In this document: in pieces, positions 11,684-19,309 of the stretch
How positions within the stretch are numbered: position 1 is the stretch's first letter
Layout: each line of letters opens with the position of its first letter
Source of the DNA: Achromobacter deleyi
GTDB lineage: Bacteria > Pseudomonadota > Gammaproteobacteria > Burkholderiales > Burkholderiaceae_B
Assembly (NCBI RefSeq): GCF_016127315.1
Contig: NZ_CP065997.1
Span: 3,844,001 to 3,908,000 of the forward strand
Length of the DNA: 64,000 nt
Direction: 5' to 3'
Made by a program: the position numbers and the translations under genes
The notes under the pieces: generated by a model
The model's input: the letters and a program-made list of their open reading frames with translations, nothing else
Database searches by the model: none
What the model was told of the DNA's origin: nothing

Positions 11684-12154
11684 ATGACAAGCAACCGCGT
11701 ACCACGGCGAAAGCCGTCGTCGAAACGAACGTCTCCCGCGCGGGGGGACGGCCATGGCAATGCGGTATCGCGTTTCTTCGATCATTTTGCGGCGCACGTC
11801 ACGAAATGGGCGGGTTCGCCCGTGGCATTCGGGGCGGCGCTGATCGCGGTGGTGGCTTGGGGGCTGTCCGGTCCGGCGTTCGGCTATTCCGAAACCTGGC
11901 AACTGGTGATCAACACCGGCACCACGATCATCACCTTCCTGATGGTGTTCGTCATCCAGCAGAGTCAGAACAAGGATAGCGAGGCCGTGCACCTGAAGCT
12001 GGACGAACTGCTGATCGCGCTGCGCGGCGCCGACGAAAGACTGGTCGATGCCGAACGCCTCGATGAAGACAAATTATTGGCGCTGGCCGCGGCCTGTACC
12101 GCGCGCGCCCGAACCCAGCGGCGCCAGCGCGCCCGCAGCCGGAGGCGGCCATGA
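11684..12154 (+). CDS. Low-affinity iron permease-like small membrane protein
   Basis: A 156-residue protein resembling bacterial members of the low-affinity iron permease (Fet4-like) family. A basic N-terminus precedes DHFAAHVTKWAGSP, a membrane segment from FGAALIAVVAWGLSGP, and a second, TGTTIITFLMVFVIQQSQN, followed by the conserved-looking NKDSEAVHLKLDELL. Bacterial homologues are short, two-helix versions, and real iron transport is unproven for them. The ATG at 11684 is the first sensible start after the intergenic region; the long upstream open frame antisense to chaA is not coding. The C-terminal 20 residues are Arg-rich. The stop overlaps the next ATG (ATGA), coupling it to the reductase gene. 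Confidence 0.78.
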   Translation: MTSNRVPRRKPSSKRTSPARGDGHGNAVSRFFDHFAAHVTKWAGSPVAFGAALIAVVAWGLSGPAFGYSETWQLVINTGTTIITFLMVFVIQQSQNKDSEAVHLKLDELLIALRGADERLVDAERLDEDKLLALAAACTARARTQRRQRARSRRRP

Positions 12155-13233
12155 CCGACATCCTGCCCACCGTCCGCAAAGGGCAATACGCCGGCCAGCT
12201 GGACCGCGACACGTTCCGCGCGCGATTCATGGGCCGTTTCCGCGACCCCGCCTTCCGGGCCGAAGACGCGGCCCTGGCCCGGCTCGAGGCGATCGCCTGG
12301 GACGCCTATGCGGCCGGACGCAAGGCGCCCGAGACGGTAAAGGCAGGTCCCGACTACGCCGACCCCGATTACGACCTGTCGGTCGAATGGAAGGACACGC
12401 GCGACCGCCTGGCGCGCGCCGCCGGTGCGCAGCAGGACCCGCAGGCCCCGTCGCGCGTGCTGGTGATCGTTGGCGCGGCGCGCAATGACGGCACCTGTCC
12501 GGGCGAGGTTTCCAAGAGCTGGCGGCTGGCGTTGCTGGCGCAGGAAGAACTGCGGGCTGCCGGCATCCACGGCGACTTGCTCGATCTCAGCCGGCTGACG
12601 TCGGAATACGAATACCGCATCCATCCCTGCAAGGGCTGCGTCTCGACCGCGATGCCGTTGTGCCATTGGCCGTGCAGCTGCTATCCCAACCACGCGCTCG
12701 GCCAGGCCAACGATGCCATGGCGGGCATCTATGAACAGTGGGTGGCGGCCCACGGCGTGATCCTGGTGGCGCCGACCTACTGGTACCAATCGCCCAGCCC
12801 GTTGAAGCTGATGATCGACCGGCTGGTGTGCGCGGACGGCGGCAATCCCGACCCCACCTCGACCGGCGGCAAGGATCCGTTCAAGGCCAAGCAGCTGGAA
12901 CTGGCCGGCTGGCCCTATCCCAAGCATCTGGCCGGCCGCGCCTATGGCCTGGTGGTGCATGGCGACGTGGCCGGCATCGAGAGCCAGCGGCGCGCGCTGG
13001 CGGACTGGCTGGACTGGATGGGGCTGGTCGACGCCGGCGCGTCCGCCCGGCTGGAGCGCTATATCGGCTACTACCGGCCCTACGCCACCAGCCACGAGGA
13101 ACTGGACGCCGATGCGGCCGTGCGGCAGGAGGTGCGCAACGTGGCGCGGGCGCTGGTCAATTTCCTGCCGCGCCTGCGCCGAGGCGAGCTCGCCGGGCTG
13201 CAGGACGGGATCCGCGACCCCCGGCCGAAATGA
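12151..13233 (+). CDS. NAD(P)H-dependent oxidoreductase, flavodoxin fold, with Cys-rich loop
   Basis: A 360-residue protein with an alpha-helical N-terminal region of about 105 residues followed by a flavodoxin-like FMN-binding domain. RVLVIVGAARNDGTCPGEVS is the phosphate-binding strand-loop, and VAPTYWYQSPSPLKLMIDRL is the typical second FMN loop of the NADPH-dependent FMN reductase family. Between them is a cysteine cluster, PCKGCVSTAMPLCHWPCSC (C160, C163, C171, C175, C177), which is unusual and could hold a metal or Fe-S centre. It is translationally coupled to the iron-permease-like gene (ATGA). The oxidoreductase fold is reasonably sure; the substrate is unknown. Confidence 0.85.
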   Translation: MTDILPTVRKGQYAGQLDRDTFRARFMGRFRDPAFRAEDAALARLEAIAWDAYAAGRKAPETVKAGPDYADPDYDLSVEWKDTRDRLARAAGAQQDPQAPSRVLVIVGAARNDGTCPGEVSKSWRLALLAQEELRAAGIHGDLLDLSRLTSEYEYRIHPCKGCVSTAMPLCHWPCSCYPNHALGQANDAMAGIYEQWVAAHGVILVAPTYWYQSPSPLKLMIDRLVCADGGNPDPTSTGGKDPFKAKQLELAGWPYPKHLAGRAYGLVVHGDVAGIESQRRALADWLDWMGLVDAGASARLERYIGYYRPYATSHEELDADAAVRQEVRNVARALVNFLPRLRRGELAGLQDGIRDPRPK

Positions 13234-13390
13234 GCGTAAGGCGCGATGCGCGACGGGGACGGGTGAGCCGTACGCATGCGGCTGCTCGCGGCGGACGCGG
13301 CACGGCGGTTGCTGGAGACAGCGGACGGCCACCTCCGTGGCCCGCCTGCCACCGTGCAGGGAACCCATCGGAATCACTCAGGAGTCAGCC

Positions 13391-13897
13391 ATGACACAAA
13401 AGACTTTGCAGGACCTGTTCATCCATGAACTGTCGGACATCTACAGCGCCGAGAAGCAATTGACGCGGGCCCTGCCCAAAATGGCGCGCGCGGCCAGCGA
13501 GGCCAAGCTCGCCGAAGCCTTCACCTCGCACCTGGAGGAAACCCGGGGCCAGGTCGAGCGCATCGACAAGATCGTCGAGGCCACGGGCCTGCGGCTCAAG
13601 CGCATCAAGTGCGCGGCCATGGAAGGCCTGGTGGAAGAGGGCCGCGACGTCATCGAGGACGTCGAGAAAGGCCCGGTGCTGGATGCCGCCCTGATCGCGG
13701 CGGCGCAGAAGGTCGAGCATTACGAGATCGCCAGCTACGGCACCCTGTGCACTTTTGCCAAGCAGTTGGGGCAGAACGACGCGCTGGCGCTGCTCAAGGA
13801 AACGCTGGCCGAGGAGAAGGCCGCCGATGAAAAGCTGAACATGCTGGCGCTGGAACAGACCAACGCCAAGGCGGCGCGCGCCGGCAAGGCCGCGTGA
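13391..13897 (+). CDS. YciE-like ferritin-fold protein (DUF892)
   Basis: 168 residues; four-helix ferritin-like family DUF892 (YciE/YciF). The start MTQKTLQDLFIHELSDIYSAEKQL and the segment KVEHYEIASYGTL are hallmarks, with the Glu/His pairs spaced as in carboxylate di-metal helix bundles. The ATG at 13391 has AGGAG at good spacing. Family members are induced by osmotic and general stress. The neighbours (Pro-rich protein, isomerase, exported protein, MscS, DUF4142) suggest a stress-response region. The function is probably structural or metal-binding; no enzyme activity can be inferred. The 157 bp upstream hold no gene. Confidence 0.9.
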   Translation: MTQKTLQDLFIHELSDIYSAEKQLTRALPKMARAASEAKLAEAFTSHLEETRGQVERIDKIVEATGLRLKRIKCAAMEGLVEEGRDVIEDVEKGPVLDAALIAAAQKVEHYEIASYGTLCTFAKQLGQNDALALLKETLAEEKAADEKLNMLALEQTNAKAARAGKAA

Positions 13898-13924
13898 TCC
13901 GGCAAGACGATCAGGGAGACCGCC

Positions 13925-14179
13925 ATGGGCAACACCACGACCCAGCCAGACGCCCCGGAACCCGGCCGCAAGCCGCCGGCCCGGCCCGATACATCGCCCG
14001 CCGAGTCGCCCGACCCGCCGCCGCGAGACGACGAGGCGGACCGGCGCGGCCGTTGGCCGCCCGACAGCCTGCCCAACCCGATGCCCGGCGTCGACCCGCA
14101 GCAGACGCCGGGCATCGACCGGCTCGGCGATGCCGGCCTGCAACAGCAAGTATGGGTGCGCAGTGGACGCGCGCTCTAG
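13925..14179 (+). CDS. Small Pro/Asp-rich hydrophilic protein
   Basis: 84 residues, no signal peptide, no membrane segment, and strongly biased to Pro, Asp and Arg, so probably disordered. It has a good ribosome binding site (GGGAG, 6 bases before the ATG) and sits 27 bp after the yciE-like stop and 9 bp before the isomerase, which supports expression in the same transcript. The C-terminal NPMPGVDPQQTPGIDRLG has the only pattern, a weak PG-(V/I)-D repeat. The family is not recognised; similar short hydrophilic proteins are frequent next to stress genes. Confidence 0.65.
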   Translation: MGNTTTQPDAPEPGRKPPARPDTSPAESPDPPPRDDEADRRGRWPPDSLPNPMPGVDPQQTPGIDRLGDAGLQQQVWVRSGRAL

Positions 14180-14188
14180 GAACCCCTC

Positions 14189-16075
14189 ATGAACATGTAC
14201 GCCCCTACGACAGCCGTATCCTCCCGCCCCGCGCGCCGTGCGCGGCAACCGGCGCTGCCGTCCGGGCGCGCGCCCGCGCGTCAGGCGCTTGCGCGCATTC
14301 CGCTGAATGGGTTTTCTCATGCCCTGCCTGCGCCGCTGGCCGCGAGCCTGGCGCGGCGCCTGGCCACGGCCTCGCGCCAGCAATGGGTGCAACGCCTGTG
14401 GGCCGGCGACGCTTCTCTGTGGACCGGCCATGACGAAGGTCGGTGGCTCGGTTGGTTGCGTCCGGGCGCCGCGCCGGGAGACCCGGGCCGCCTGGCGGCC
14501 ACCTGCCGTCGCCTGTGCGTGGCGGGGTTCACCGACGCGGTGATGCTCGGCATGGGGGGCGCGACGTTGGGCGCCGAGGCGCTGGCGCAGATCCTGGGCG
14601 TGGCGGGCGGCGGGCTGCGCCTGCACATTCTCGATTCCACCGACGTGGCGCAGATCCTGGCGTTGCAGGGCCGGCTCGACCTGGACCGCACGCTGTTCGT
14701 GGTCGCCAGCAAATCGGGCAACACGCTGGAATCCGGCATGTTGGCCGCGTACTTCGAGCAATGCCTGGCCCGGCGACTGGGGCGCCAGGAGGCCGCGCAC
14801 CGCTTTGTCGCCATCACCGACCCCGGCACGCCGCTGCATGCGCGCGCGCGGGCGGCCAGCTATGCCGCCATTTTCACCGGCGATCCCGCGGTGGGCGGAC
14901 GCTACTCGGTGCTGTCGCCGTTTGGCCTGGTGGCCGCGGCGCTGCTGGGCCACGACCCGGCCAGCGTGCTGCGCGCCGCCGAACCCATGCGGCGCGCCTG
15001 CTCGACGCATGGGTTCGGCGGCGCGCGCAACCCTGGCCTGCTGTTGGGGGCGCTGCTGGGCGAGGCGGCGTTGGCCGGGTACGACAAGGTCACGCTGCTG
15101 GCCGACCCGGGCCTGGAAACGCTGGCCGGGTGGCTGGAACAGCTGTTGGCGGAATCCACCGGCAAGGCCGGCAAGGGGCTGGTGCCGGTGGCGCATGAGC
15201 CGCTGGCCGCGCCCGGCGACTATGGCCGTGACCGCCTGTTCGTGCACCTGTCGAACGGGCCGGGCGCCGATGCCGGCCTTAAGGTGCTGGCGCGTGAACT
15301 GGCCGCGGCGGGCCATCCGCTGTTGACGTGCCAGCTGGGGACGGGCCTGTCGGTGGCGCAGGAATGCTTCCGATGGCAGATCGCCACCGCGGTCGCGGCC
15401 GCCGTGCTCGGCGTCAACCCGTTCGACCAGCCCGACGTCGAGGCCAGCAAGGCGCGCACGCGCCGCCTCGCGGCGGCCCCTGATGCGGACGCCCGCGGCG
15501 GCGCCTGCGCGCTGCTGCGGGTGGACGGGCCGCTGGCCTTTCACGGCGCCGCATCGCCAGCCGCCTCGGGCGCGGCATTGCTGGCCTCGTTCGCGGCGCG
15601 GCGGACCGCCGACGGCTACGTGGCGCTGCTGGCGTACCTGCCGCGCGACGCCGCGTGCGAACAATGGCTGGCGGCGGCGCGCGCCGGCGTGCGTGCCGCC
15701 ACCGGCGCGGCCACGCTGGGGGGATTCGGCCCGCGCTACCTGCATTCCAGCGGCCAACTGCACAAGGGCGGCCCGGCCGGCGGGGTGTTCCTGTTCGTCA
15801 CCGCGGATGCGCCGCGGACGCTGGAGGCGCCGGGCCATGGCGCGAGCTTCGGCGCCACGCAGACCGCGCAGGCGCTGGGCGACATGCAGGAATTGACGGC
15901 GCGCGGCCGTCCCTGCCTGCGGGTCCATATCCGCGGCGATCTCGCCACCGGCCTGGCGCGCCTGGATGCGCTGCTGCGCCAGGCCTTGGGCGCGGGGGCC
16001 GGCGCCCGTTGCACGCAACGCCCGATACCCGTGGCCATTTCCGGCCCGGGCCTGTTCACCGGAGACATGCCATGA
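14189..16075 (+). CDS. Glucose-6-phosphate isomerase, TAL-PGI type stand-alone protein
   Basis: Interconverts glucose-6-phosphate and fructose-6-phosphate; cytoplasmic. Of 628 residues, the first 40 or so are basic and low-complexity. The SIS-domain motifs are VMLGMGGATLGAEAL, FVVASKSGNTLESGM (phosphate-binding SKSGNT), and LGVNPFDQPDVEASK. A second half with HSSGQLHKGGP follows. These motifs match the isomerase half of bifunctional transaldolase/glucose-6-phosphate isomerase proteins rather than classical Pgi, but no transaldolase domain is present here. The ATG at 14189 has AGGA upstream. The stop overlaps the next gene (ATGA). It could feed hexose phosphate into the glucan operon or the pentose phosphate pathway; this link is inference. 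Confidence 0.85.
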   Translation: MNMYAPTTAVSSRPARRARQPALPSGRAPARQALARIPLNGFSHALPAPLAASLARRLATASRQQWVQRLWAGDASLWTGHDEGRWLGWLRPGAAPGDPGRLAATCRRLCVAGFTDAVMLGMGGATLGAEALAQILGVAGGGLRLHILDSTDVAQILALQGRLDLDRTLFVVASKSGNTLESGMLAAYFEQCLARRLGRQEAAHRFVAITDPGTPLHARARAASYAAIFTGDPAVGGRYSVLSPFGLVAAALLGHDPASVLRAAEPMRRACSTHGFGGARNPGLLLGALLGEAALAGYDKVTLLADPGLETLAGWLEQLLAESTGKAGKGLVPVAHEPLAAPGDYGRDRLFVHLSNGPGADAGLKVLARELAAAGHPLLTCQLGTGLSVAQECFRWQIATAVAAAVLGVNPFDQPDVEASKARTRRLAAAPDADARGGACALLRVDGPLAFHGAASPAASGAALLASFAARRTADGYVALLAYLPRDAACEQWLAAARAGVRAATGAATLGGFGPRYLHSSGQLHKGGPAGGVFLFVTADAPRTLEAPGHGASFGATQTAQALGDMQELTARGRPCLRVHIRGDLATGLARLDALLRQALGAGAGARCTQRPIPVAISGPGLFTGDMP

Positions 16076-16485
16076 AGATTTCCAGACTCATCGTCACCAC
16101 GATCACCGTCAACGCCTTGGCCTTGGCCTCGGCGGGCGCCTGGGCCCAGTCCCATTTGCCGCAACCTCCCACGACGACGCCCGGCAGCACCGCGCCGACG
16201 CCCAAGCCCATGCCCAAGGCGCAGCCAGGGCAGGGAAAGGCGCAGCCACAGCCGAAGGCGCAGCCCGGGCAGGGCGGCTCACGCGCCGTGCCCAAGTCGC
16301 AGCCGCCGCAAGGCGAGCCGCGCCCCGCCAAGGATGACCGTCCGGCCCGGCGCCTGGATGGCGAGGGCGGCACCGATAGCCGCGGTCCGGCGCGTGGCCA
16401 GGGCGGCACCGGCTCGACCGGTCAGGGCGGCATGCCGGGTTCCGGCGCCTCCGCCGGTTCCGGCGGCACCACCGAGACGCGCTGA
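16072..16485 (+). CDS. Exported Pro/Gly/Gln-rich low-complexity protein
   Basis: 137 residues with a clear signal peptide (MKISRLIVTTITVNALALASAGAWA, cleavage after AWA). The mature part is a run of PKAQPGQ-type repeats followed by a Gly-rich tail (GQGGTGSTGQGGMPGSGAS), so it is probably unstructured in the periplasm or on the surface. The ATG overlaps the isomerase stop, indicating translational coupling. A hairpin follows at 16498-16521. No family is recognised and no function can be assigned. Confidence 0.7.
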   Translation: MKISRLIVTTITVNALALASAGAWAQSHLPQPPTTTPGSTAPTPKPMPKAQPGQGKAQPQPKAQPGQGGSRAVPKSQPPQGEPRPAKDDRPARRLDGEGGTDSRGPARGQGGTGSTGQGGMPGSGASAGSGGTTETR

Positions 16486-16497
16486 AGCAGGACCCGA

Positions 16498-16521
16498 CGG
16501 CGGCGCGGGATCACGCCGCCG
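16498..16521. terminator. Bidirectional hairpin between convergent genes
   Basis: CGGCGGCG, an 8-nt loop, then CGCCGCCG, a perfect 8-bp stem. It lies 13 bp after the stop of the exported Pro-rich gene and overlaps the mscS stop codon on the other strand. There is no clear T-tract, as is common for terminators in this GC range. Confidence 0.45.
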
Positions 16522-17590
16522 CTTCCTCCTCGCGGGCCGCGCGCCGCGCCAGGTGCAGGATGCTTTCGGGCAGCGCCAGGGCGATGCCGGCGGCCTGCAG
16601 GTCGCGCATCACGCCCAGGTAGATCGCCTGCTGCAGGTCCATGTAGCGGTTGTAGTCGGCGCTCATGACGTAATACACCGCCTCGAATTCCAGCGCGCTT
16701 TCGCCCAGCCGCGCCAGGTGGGCGCGGTCGAAACGGGTGTCCGGCTGCTGCTCGATCTGCGCGCGGATCAGGGCGGGGATGGCGGCGACCTGTTCGACCG
16801 GCGTACGGTAGGTCACCCGGATCGAGAACACGATGCGCCGTTGCTGCATGCGTTTGTAGTTCTGGATCGTCTGCTTGAGCAGTTCCGTGTTCGAGCAGAC
16901 GATCTGTTCGCCGCCCAGGCTGCGGATGCGGGTGGTCTTGAGGCCGACGTGTTCGATGCTGCCCGCCACCGCGCCGAAGACGATGAAGTCGCCGGCCTCG
17001 AACGGCTTGTCCAGGCCGATGGAGATCGATGCGAACAGGTCGCTCAGGATGGTCTGCACCGCCAGGGCCACCGCCACGCCGCCGATGCCCAGGCTGGCGA
17101 CCAGCGCGGTGATGTTGACCCCCACGTTGTCCAGCATCGCCAACAGCACGATCACCCATACCAGCGCCCGCAGCAGGAAGGAGAGCAGGGTGGCGGTAAT
17201 CGAGCCGGCGCGCCCGCGCGCGGCGACCGCATGGGTCAGGCCGACTTCGATGCCGCGATCCAGCCACAGCGCCAGTTGCAGCGCGATCAGCACGAACCAC
17301 AGGTGGCCGGGCCCGGTCCGGCCGGGCAGCGGCGCACCCACCAGGTCGGCCGCCAGCAGCAACGACGCCAACGCCAGCACCACCCAGCTGGTGCGCAACA
17401 ACACGCGTGACGCGGCGCCGGCGGCGCCCCGGCCTGTCGGCTGCGCCAGGCGGTCGAGCCGCGAGCGGGCCAGCCGCAGGGCCAGCATCAGCAGGAAACA
17501 CACGGCGGCGCCCACCGCCAGCGCCGCCAGCCACAGGGCAACGGGATGGCCGGCAAGCGCGGCCGGGTCGGAAAACCAGCGGGTAAGCAT
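16511..17590 (-). CDS. MscS-family mechanosensitive channel
   Basis: Inner-membrane tension-gated channel, 359 residues. Five hydrophobic stretches precede the pore-lining helix region ITALVASLGIGGVAVALAVQTILSDLF, which carries the Gly/Ala-rich TM3 pattern of MscS. The cytoplasmic beta domain follows with FEAGDFIVFGAVAGSIEHVGLKTTRIRS and SNTELL. The longer frame starts at 17647, but the ATG at 17590 has GGAG at 6 nt and begins directly before the first membrane segment. It probably acts in osmotic protection, in keeping with the surrounding stress genes. It is convergent with the exported Pro-rich gene and shares a hairpin with it. Confidence 0.92.
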   Translation of the reverse strand: MLTRWFSDPAALAGHPVALWLAALAVGAAVCFLLMLALRLARSRLDRLAQPTGRGAAGAASRVLLRTSWVVLALASLLLAADLVGAPLPGRTGPGHLWFVLIALQLALWLDRGIEVGLTHAVAARGRAGSITATLLSFLLRALVWVIVLLAMLDNVGVNITALVASLGIGGVAVALAVQTILSDLFASISIGLDKPFEAGDFIVFGAVAGSIEHVGLKTTRIRSLGGEQIVCSNTELLKQTIQNYKRMQQRRIVFSIRVTYRTPVEQVAAIPALIRAQIEQQPDTRFDRAHLARLGESALEFEAVYYVMSADYNRYMDLQQAIYLGVMRDLQAAGIALALPESILHLARRAAREEEAAA

Positions 17591-17683
17591 GTCGTCTCCG
17601 GAGGCGGAAAATGCCGTCGCGCAGCAACCGCCATGCCGACGGGGCACCCGAGGGGGGCGTTCTTCGAAATGCGGGCGATCCGA

Positions 17684-17914
17684 TCAGCGAGGCGCGCTCC
17701 AGACCGATGCCTGCCGGTATTGTTCGGCCCGCGCCAGCGTACGGTAGAAGTCGGCGCCGGCGCGGATCAGCGCCTCCATCTCGCGCGGCGTGAGCTTGTC
17801 CTCCAGCGCGGCCAGGCATCCCGCATAATCGGAAAGCACCTCGGGCCAATCGCTGAGTGGCCGGTCGCAAGCGGAGGTGGCCAGCATGCGCGCCAACAGC
17901 TCATCGCGGTCCAT
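17684..17914 (-). CDS. Small hypothetical protein, helical
   Basis: 76 residues, acidic and helical in character (RDELLARMLATSACDRPLSD at the start, LTPREMEALIRAGADFYRTLA in the middle), without signal peptide or membrane segment. The composition differs from the Arg/Ala/Pro-rich shadow frames, which supports coding. It lies between mscS and the DUF4142 gene on the same strand. The family is not recognised. Confidence 0.5.
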   Translation of the reverse strand: MDRDELLARMLATSACDRPLSDWPEVLSDYAGCLAALEDKLTPREMEALIRAGADFYRTLARAEQYRQASVWSAPR

Positions 17915-17946
17915 ACGCTAGCCACGGATCCACGGGGCCGTCGCGC

Positions 17947-18492
17947 TCATTGTTTCTCGGTCGCTTGCTTCAGGGTCTTGGCCATCTGCAGATGCTGCTG
18001 CAAGGTCGGCAGCGTCTGGATGGCGAACTGCTTCACATCCGGATCCTTGACCTCGTTGGAAGCCTTCTCGAACAGTTTGACCGCATCCTCGTGCGCGTCC
18101 ACGCCGATTTCATCGGCATAGGCCTTGTCGAAGCCTTCGTCGCGCAGGCCCAGCGCCTTCAGCCGGGCCTTCTGCACCAGGGACGGCTCGGTGGGCACCT
18201 CATAGCCCTTGCCCTTGGCCAGGGCCGCCAGTTGCTGCCCGGCCTTGCCGTGGTCGTCGATCATTTTCTGCGCGAACGTCTTCACATCGGGGCTGTGGCC
18301 TTTTTCCAGCGCCATCTTGCTGCCCTCGACTTCCAGGTGGCCGGCCTGGGCCGCGCTTTCCAGGAAATCGCGGTCGCCGCTGTCCAGCTTGGCGGTCGCC
18401 GGCGCGGCGGGCGCGGCTTGCGCCATGCTGGCCTGTGGACCGCCCAGCGCGAAAAGCAGCATGGAAAGGGTGGTGAGATGGCGGATGGTCAT
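17947..18492 (-). CDS. DUF4142 periplasmic ferritin-like protein
   Basis: 181 residues with a signal peptide (MTIRHLTTLSMLLFALGGPQASMAQA). The mature domain matches DUF4142: DRDFLESAAQAGHLEVEGSKMALEK, then VKTFAQKMIDDHGKAGQQLAALA, and a C-terminal VKQFAIQTLPTLQQHLQMAKTL. These helices with spaced Glu/His resemble a ferritin-like bundle. The ATG at 18492 has GGGAG at 7 nt; the longer frame from 18561 would place basic residues before the signal peptide and is rejected. Homologues are often linked to stress and solvent tolerance; the biochemical role is unknown. Confidence 0.88.
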   Translation of the reverse strand: MTIRHLTTLSMLLFALGGPQASMAQAAPAAPATAKLDSGDRDFLESAAQAGHLEVEGSKMALEKGHSPDVKTFAQKMIDDHGKAGQQLAALAKGKGYEVPTEPSLVQKARLKALGLRDEGFDKAYADEIGVDAHEDAVKLFEKASNEVKDPDVKQFAIQTLPTLQQHLQMAKTLKQATEKQ

Positions 18493-18579
18493 GGCGTACT
18501 CCCGGTGGGGTTGGCGTGCGCGGCGCATCGGATATGGCCGCGCAGTCATCCAGCAATCCATGTTCCCGGCCCGCAGGGT

Positions 18580-18879
18580 TCATGCCGTGCGCGGCCGGCC
18601 CAGGGGTACTGAAAGATCGGTACTTTTTACCGAATCCGGCCCACTGTCGCTGCCGCGCGAGGACGATGGCAGGTCGCTGGGCGAATCCGAGGAATCGCTG
18701 GGGCCGGCGGGGGGCGAGGTGACGGGGCCGTCATCCGGACGCGGATCGTCGGCGGTCGAATCCGCCGGTTCGATGTCTTCGTCGGGGACTTGGTCATTGC
18801 CTTTCTTCCCAGCATCATCGGGGGCGGCCGGTTGTGGCGGGCGGTTAGCGGGTGTCGAGGGCGTGGACGGGCGGGACAT
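18580..18879 (-). CDS. Small acidic, Ser/Pro/Asp-rich disordered protein
   Basis: 99 residues with no hydrophobic segment, dominated by Ser, Asp and Pro (for example PADSTADDPRPDDGP and SDSSDSPSDLPSSSRGSDSG). The ATG at 18879 is preceded by AGGAG at 6 nt, a strong ribosome site that decides the start over the 18924 alternative. It resembles the small hydrophilic protein at 13925 in style but not in sequence. No family is recognised; probably intrinsically disordered. Confidence 0.6.
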   Translation of the reverse strand: MSRPSTPSTPANRPPQPAAPDDAGKKGNDQVPDEDIEPADSTADDPRPDDGPVTSPPAGPSDSSDSPSDLPSSSRGSDSGPDSVKSTDLSVPLGRPRTA

Positions 18880-18969
18880 GGCGGCTCCTGAGGCGAGGCG
18901 GGGATGATCTCGCCTCGCCAGCAAGCGCCGCTCCCGGGACGCGCCGCAAACCGCTGGCCGGTCGCCGCG

Positions 18970-19242
18970 CTAGAAGCGCGGATGCTTGCCGAATGGCACT
19001 TCGGCGTCGCTCGGCGGGTCGAAGGTGGCGGTGTCGCCGTTCAGGTCGGCGACGTGGATCTGCGCCAGGCGGGTCGCGGCTTCAATGGCCGTCTGGGCGG
19101 ACGAGAAGTGTTCGTCGATGGCGATCCGTTCCCCCGGCGCGTCGGCGCTCGCGCCCGGCGCGATCAGCGTGTAGCCGATGCGCCAGACGTCATTTTCCTG
19201 TTGCGGGTGTTCGATCTGGAAGTCCCATTTCGCTTGTTCCAT
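18970..19242 (-). CDS. Small conserved-looking cytoplasmic protein of unknown function
   Basis: 90 residues with normal amino-acid composition (MEQAKWDFQIEHPQQ, IGYTLIAPGASADAPGERIA, AIEAATRLAQIHVADLNGD). The ATG at 19242 has AGGAG at 6 nt. There is no signal peptide. The alternation of strand-like and helix-like stretches suggests a small alpha/beta fold. It is the last of a run of minus-strand small genes. The family is not recognised; coding is likely because its codon use matches the real genes and the ribosome site is strong. Confidence 0.7.
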   Translation of the reverse strand: MEQAKWDFQIEHPQQENDVWRIGYTLIAPGASADAPGERIAIDEHFSSAQTAIEAATRLAQIHVADLNGDTATFDPPSDAEVPFGKHPRF

Positions 19243-19309
19243 GATGGCTCCTGGATGGGCGTTGAGTCCGAGGCGCGGCGGGGGCGCCGCGCCTCGGGGG
19301 GGCGGGCGA

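Noticed and set aside
13385..16018. Minus-strand frame of 877 codons over yciE and the isomerase
   Set aside because: No motifs, Arg/Gln/His-rich, and both plus-strand genes are recognisable.
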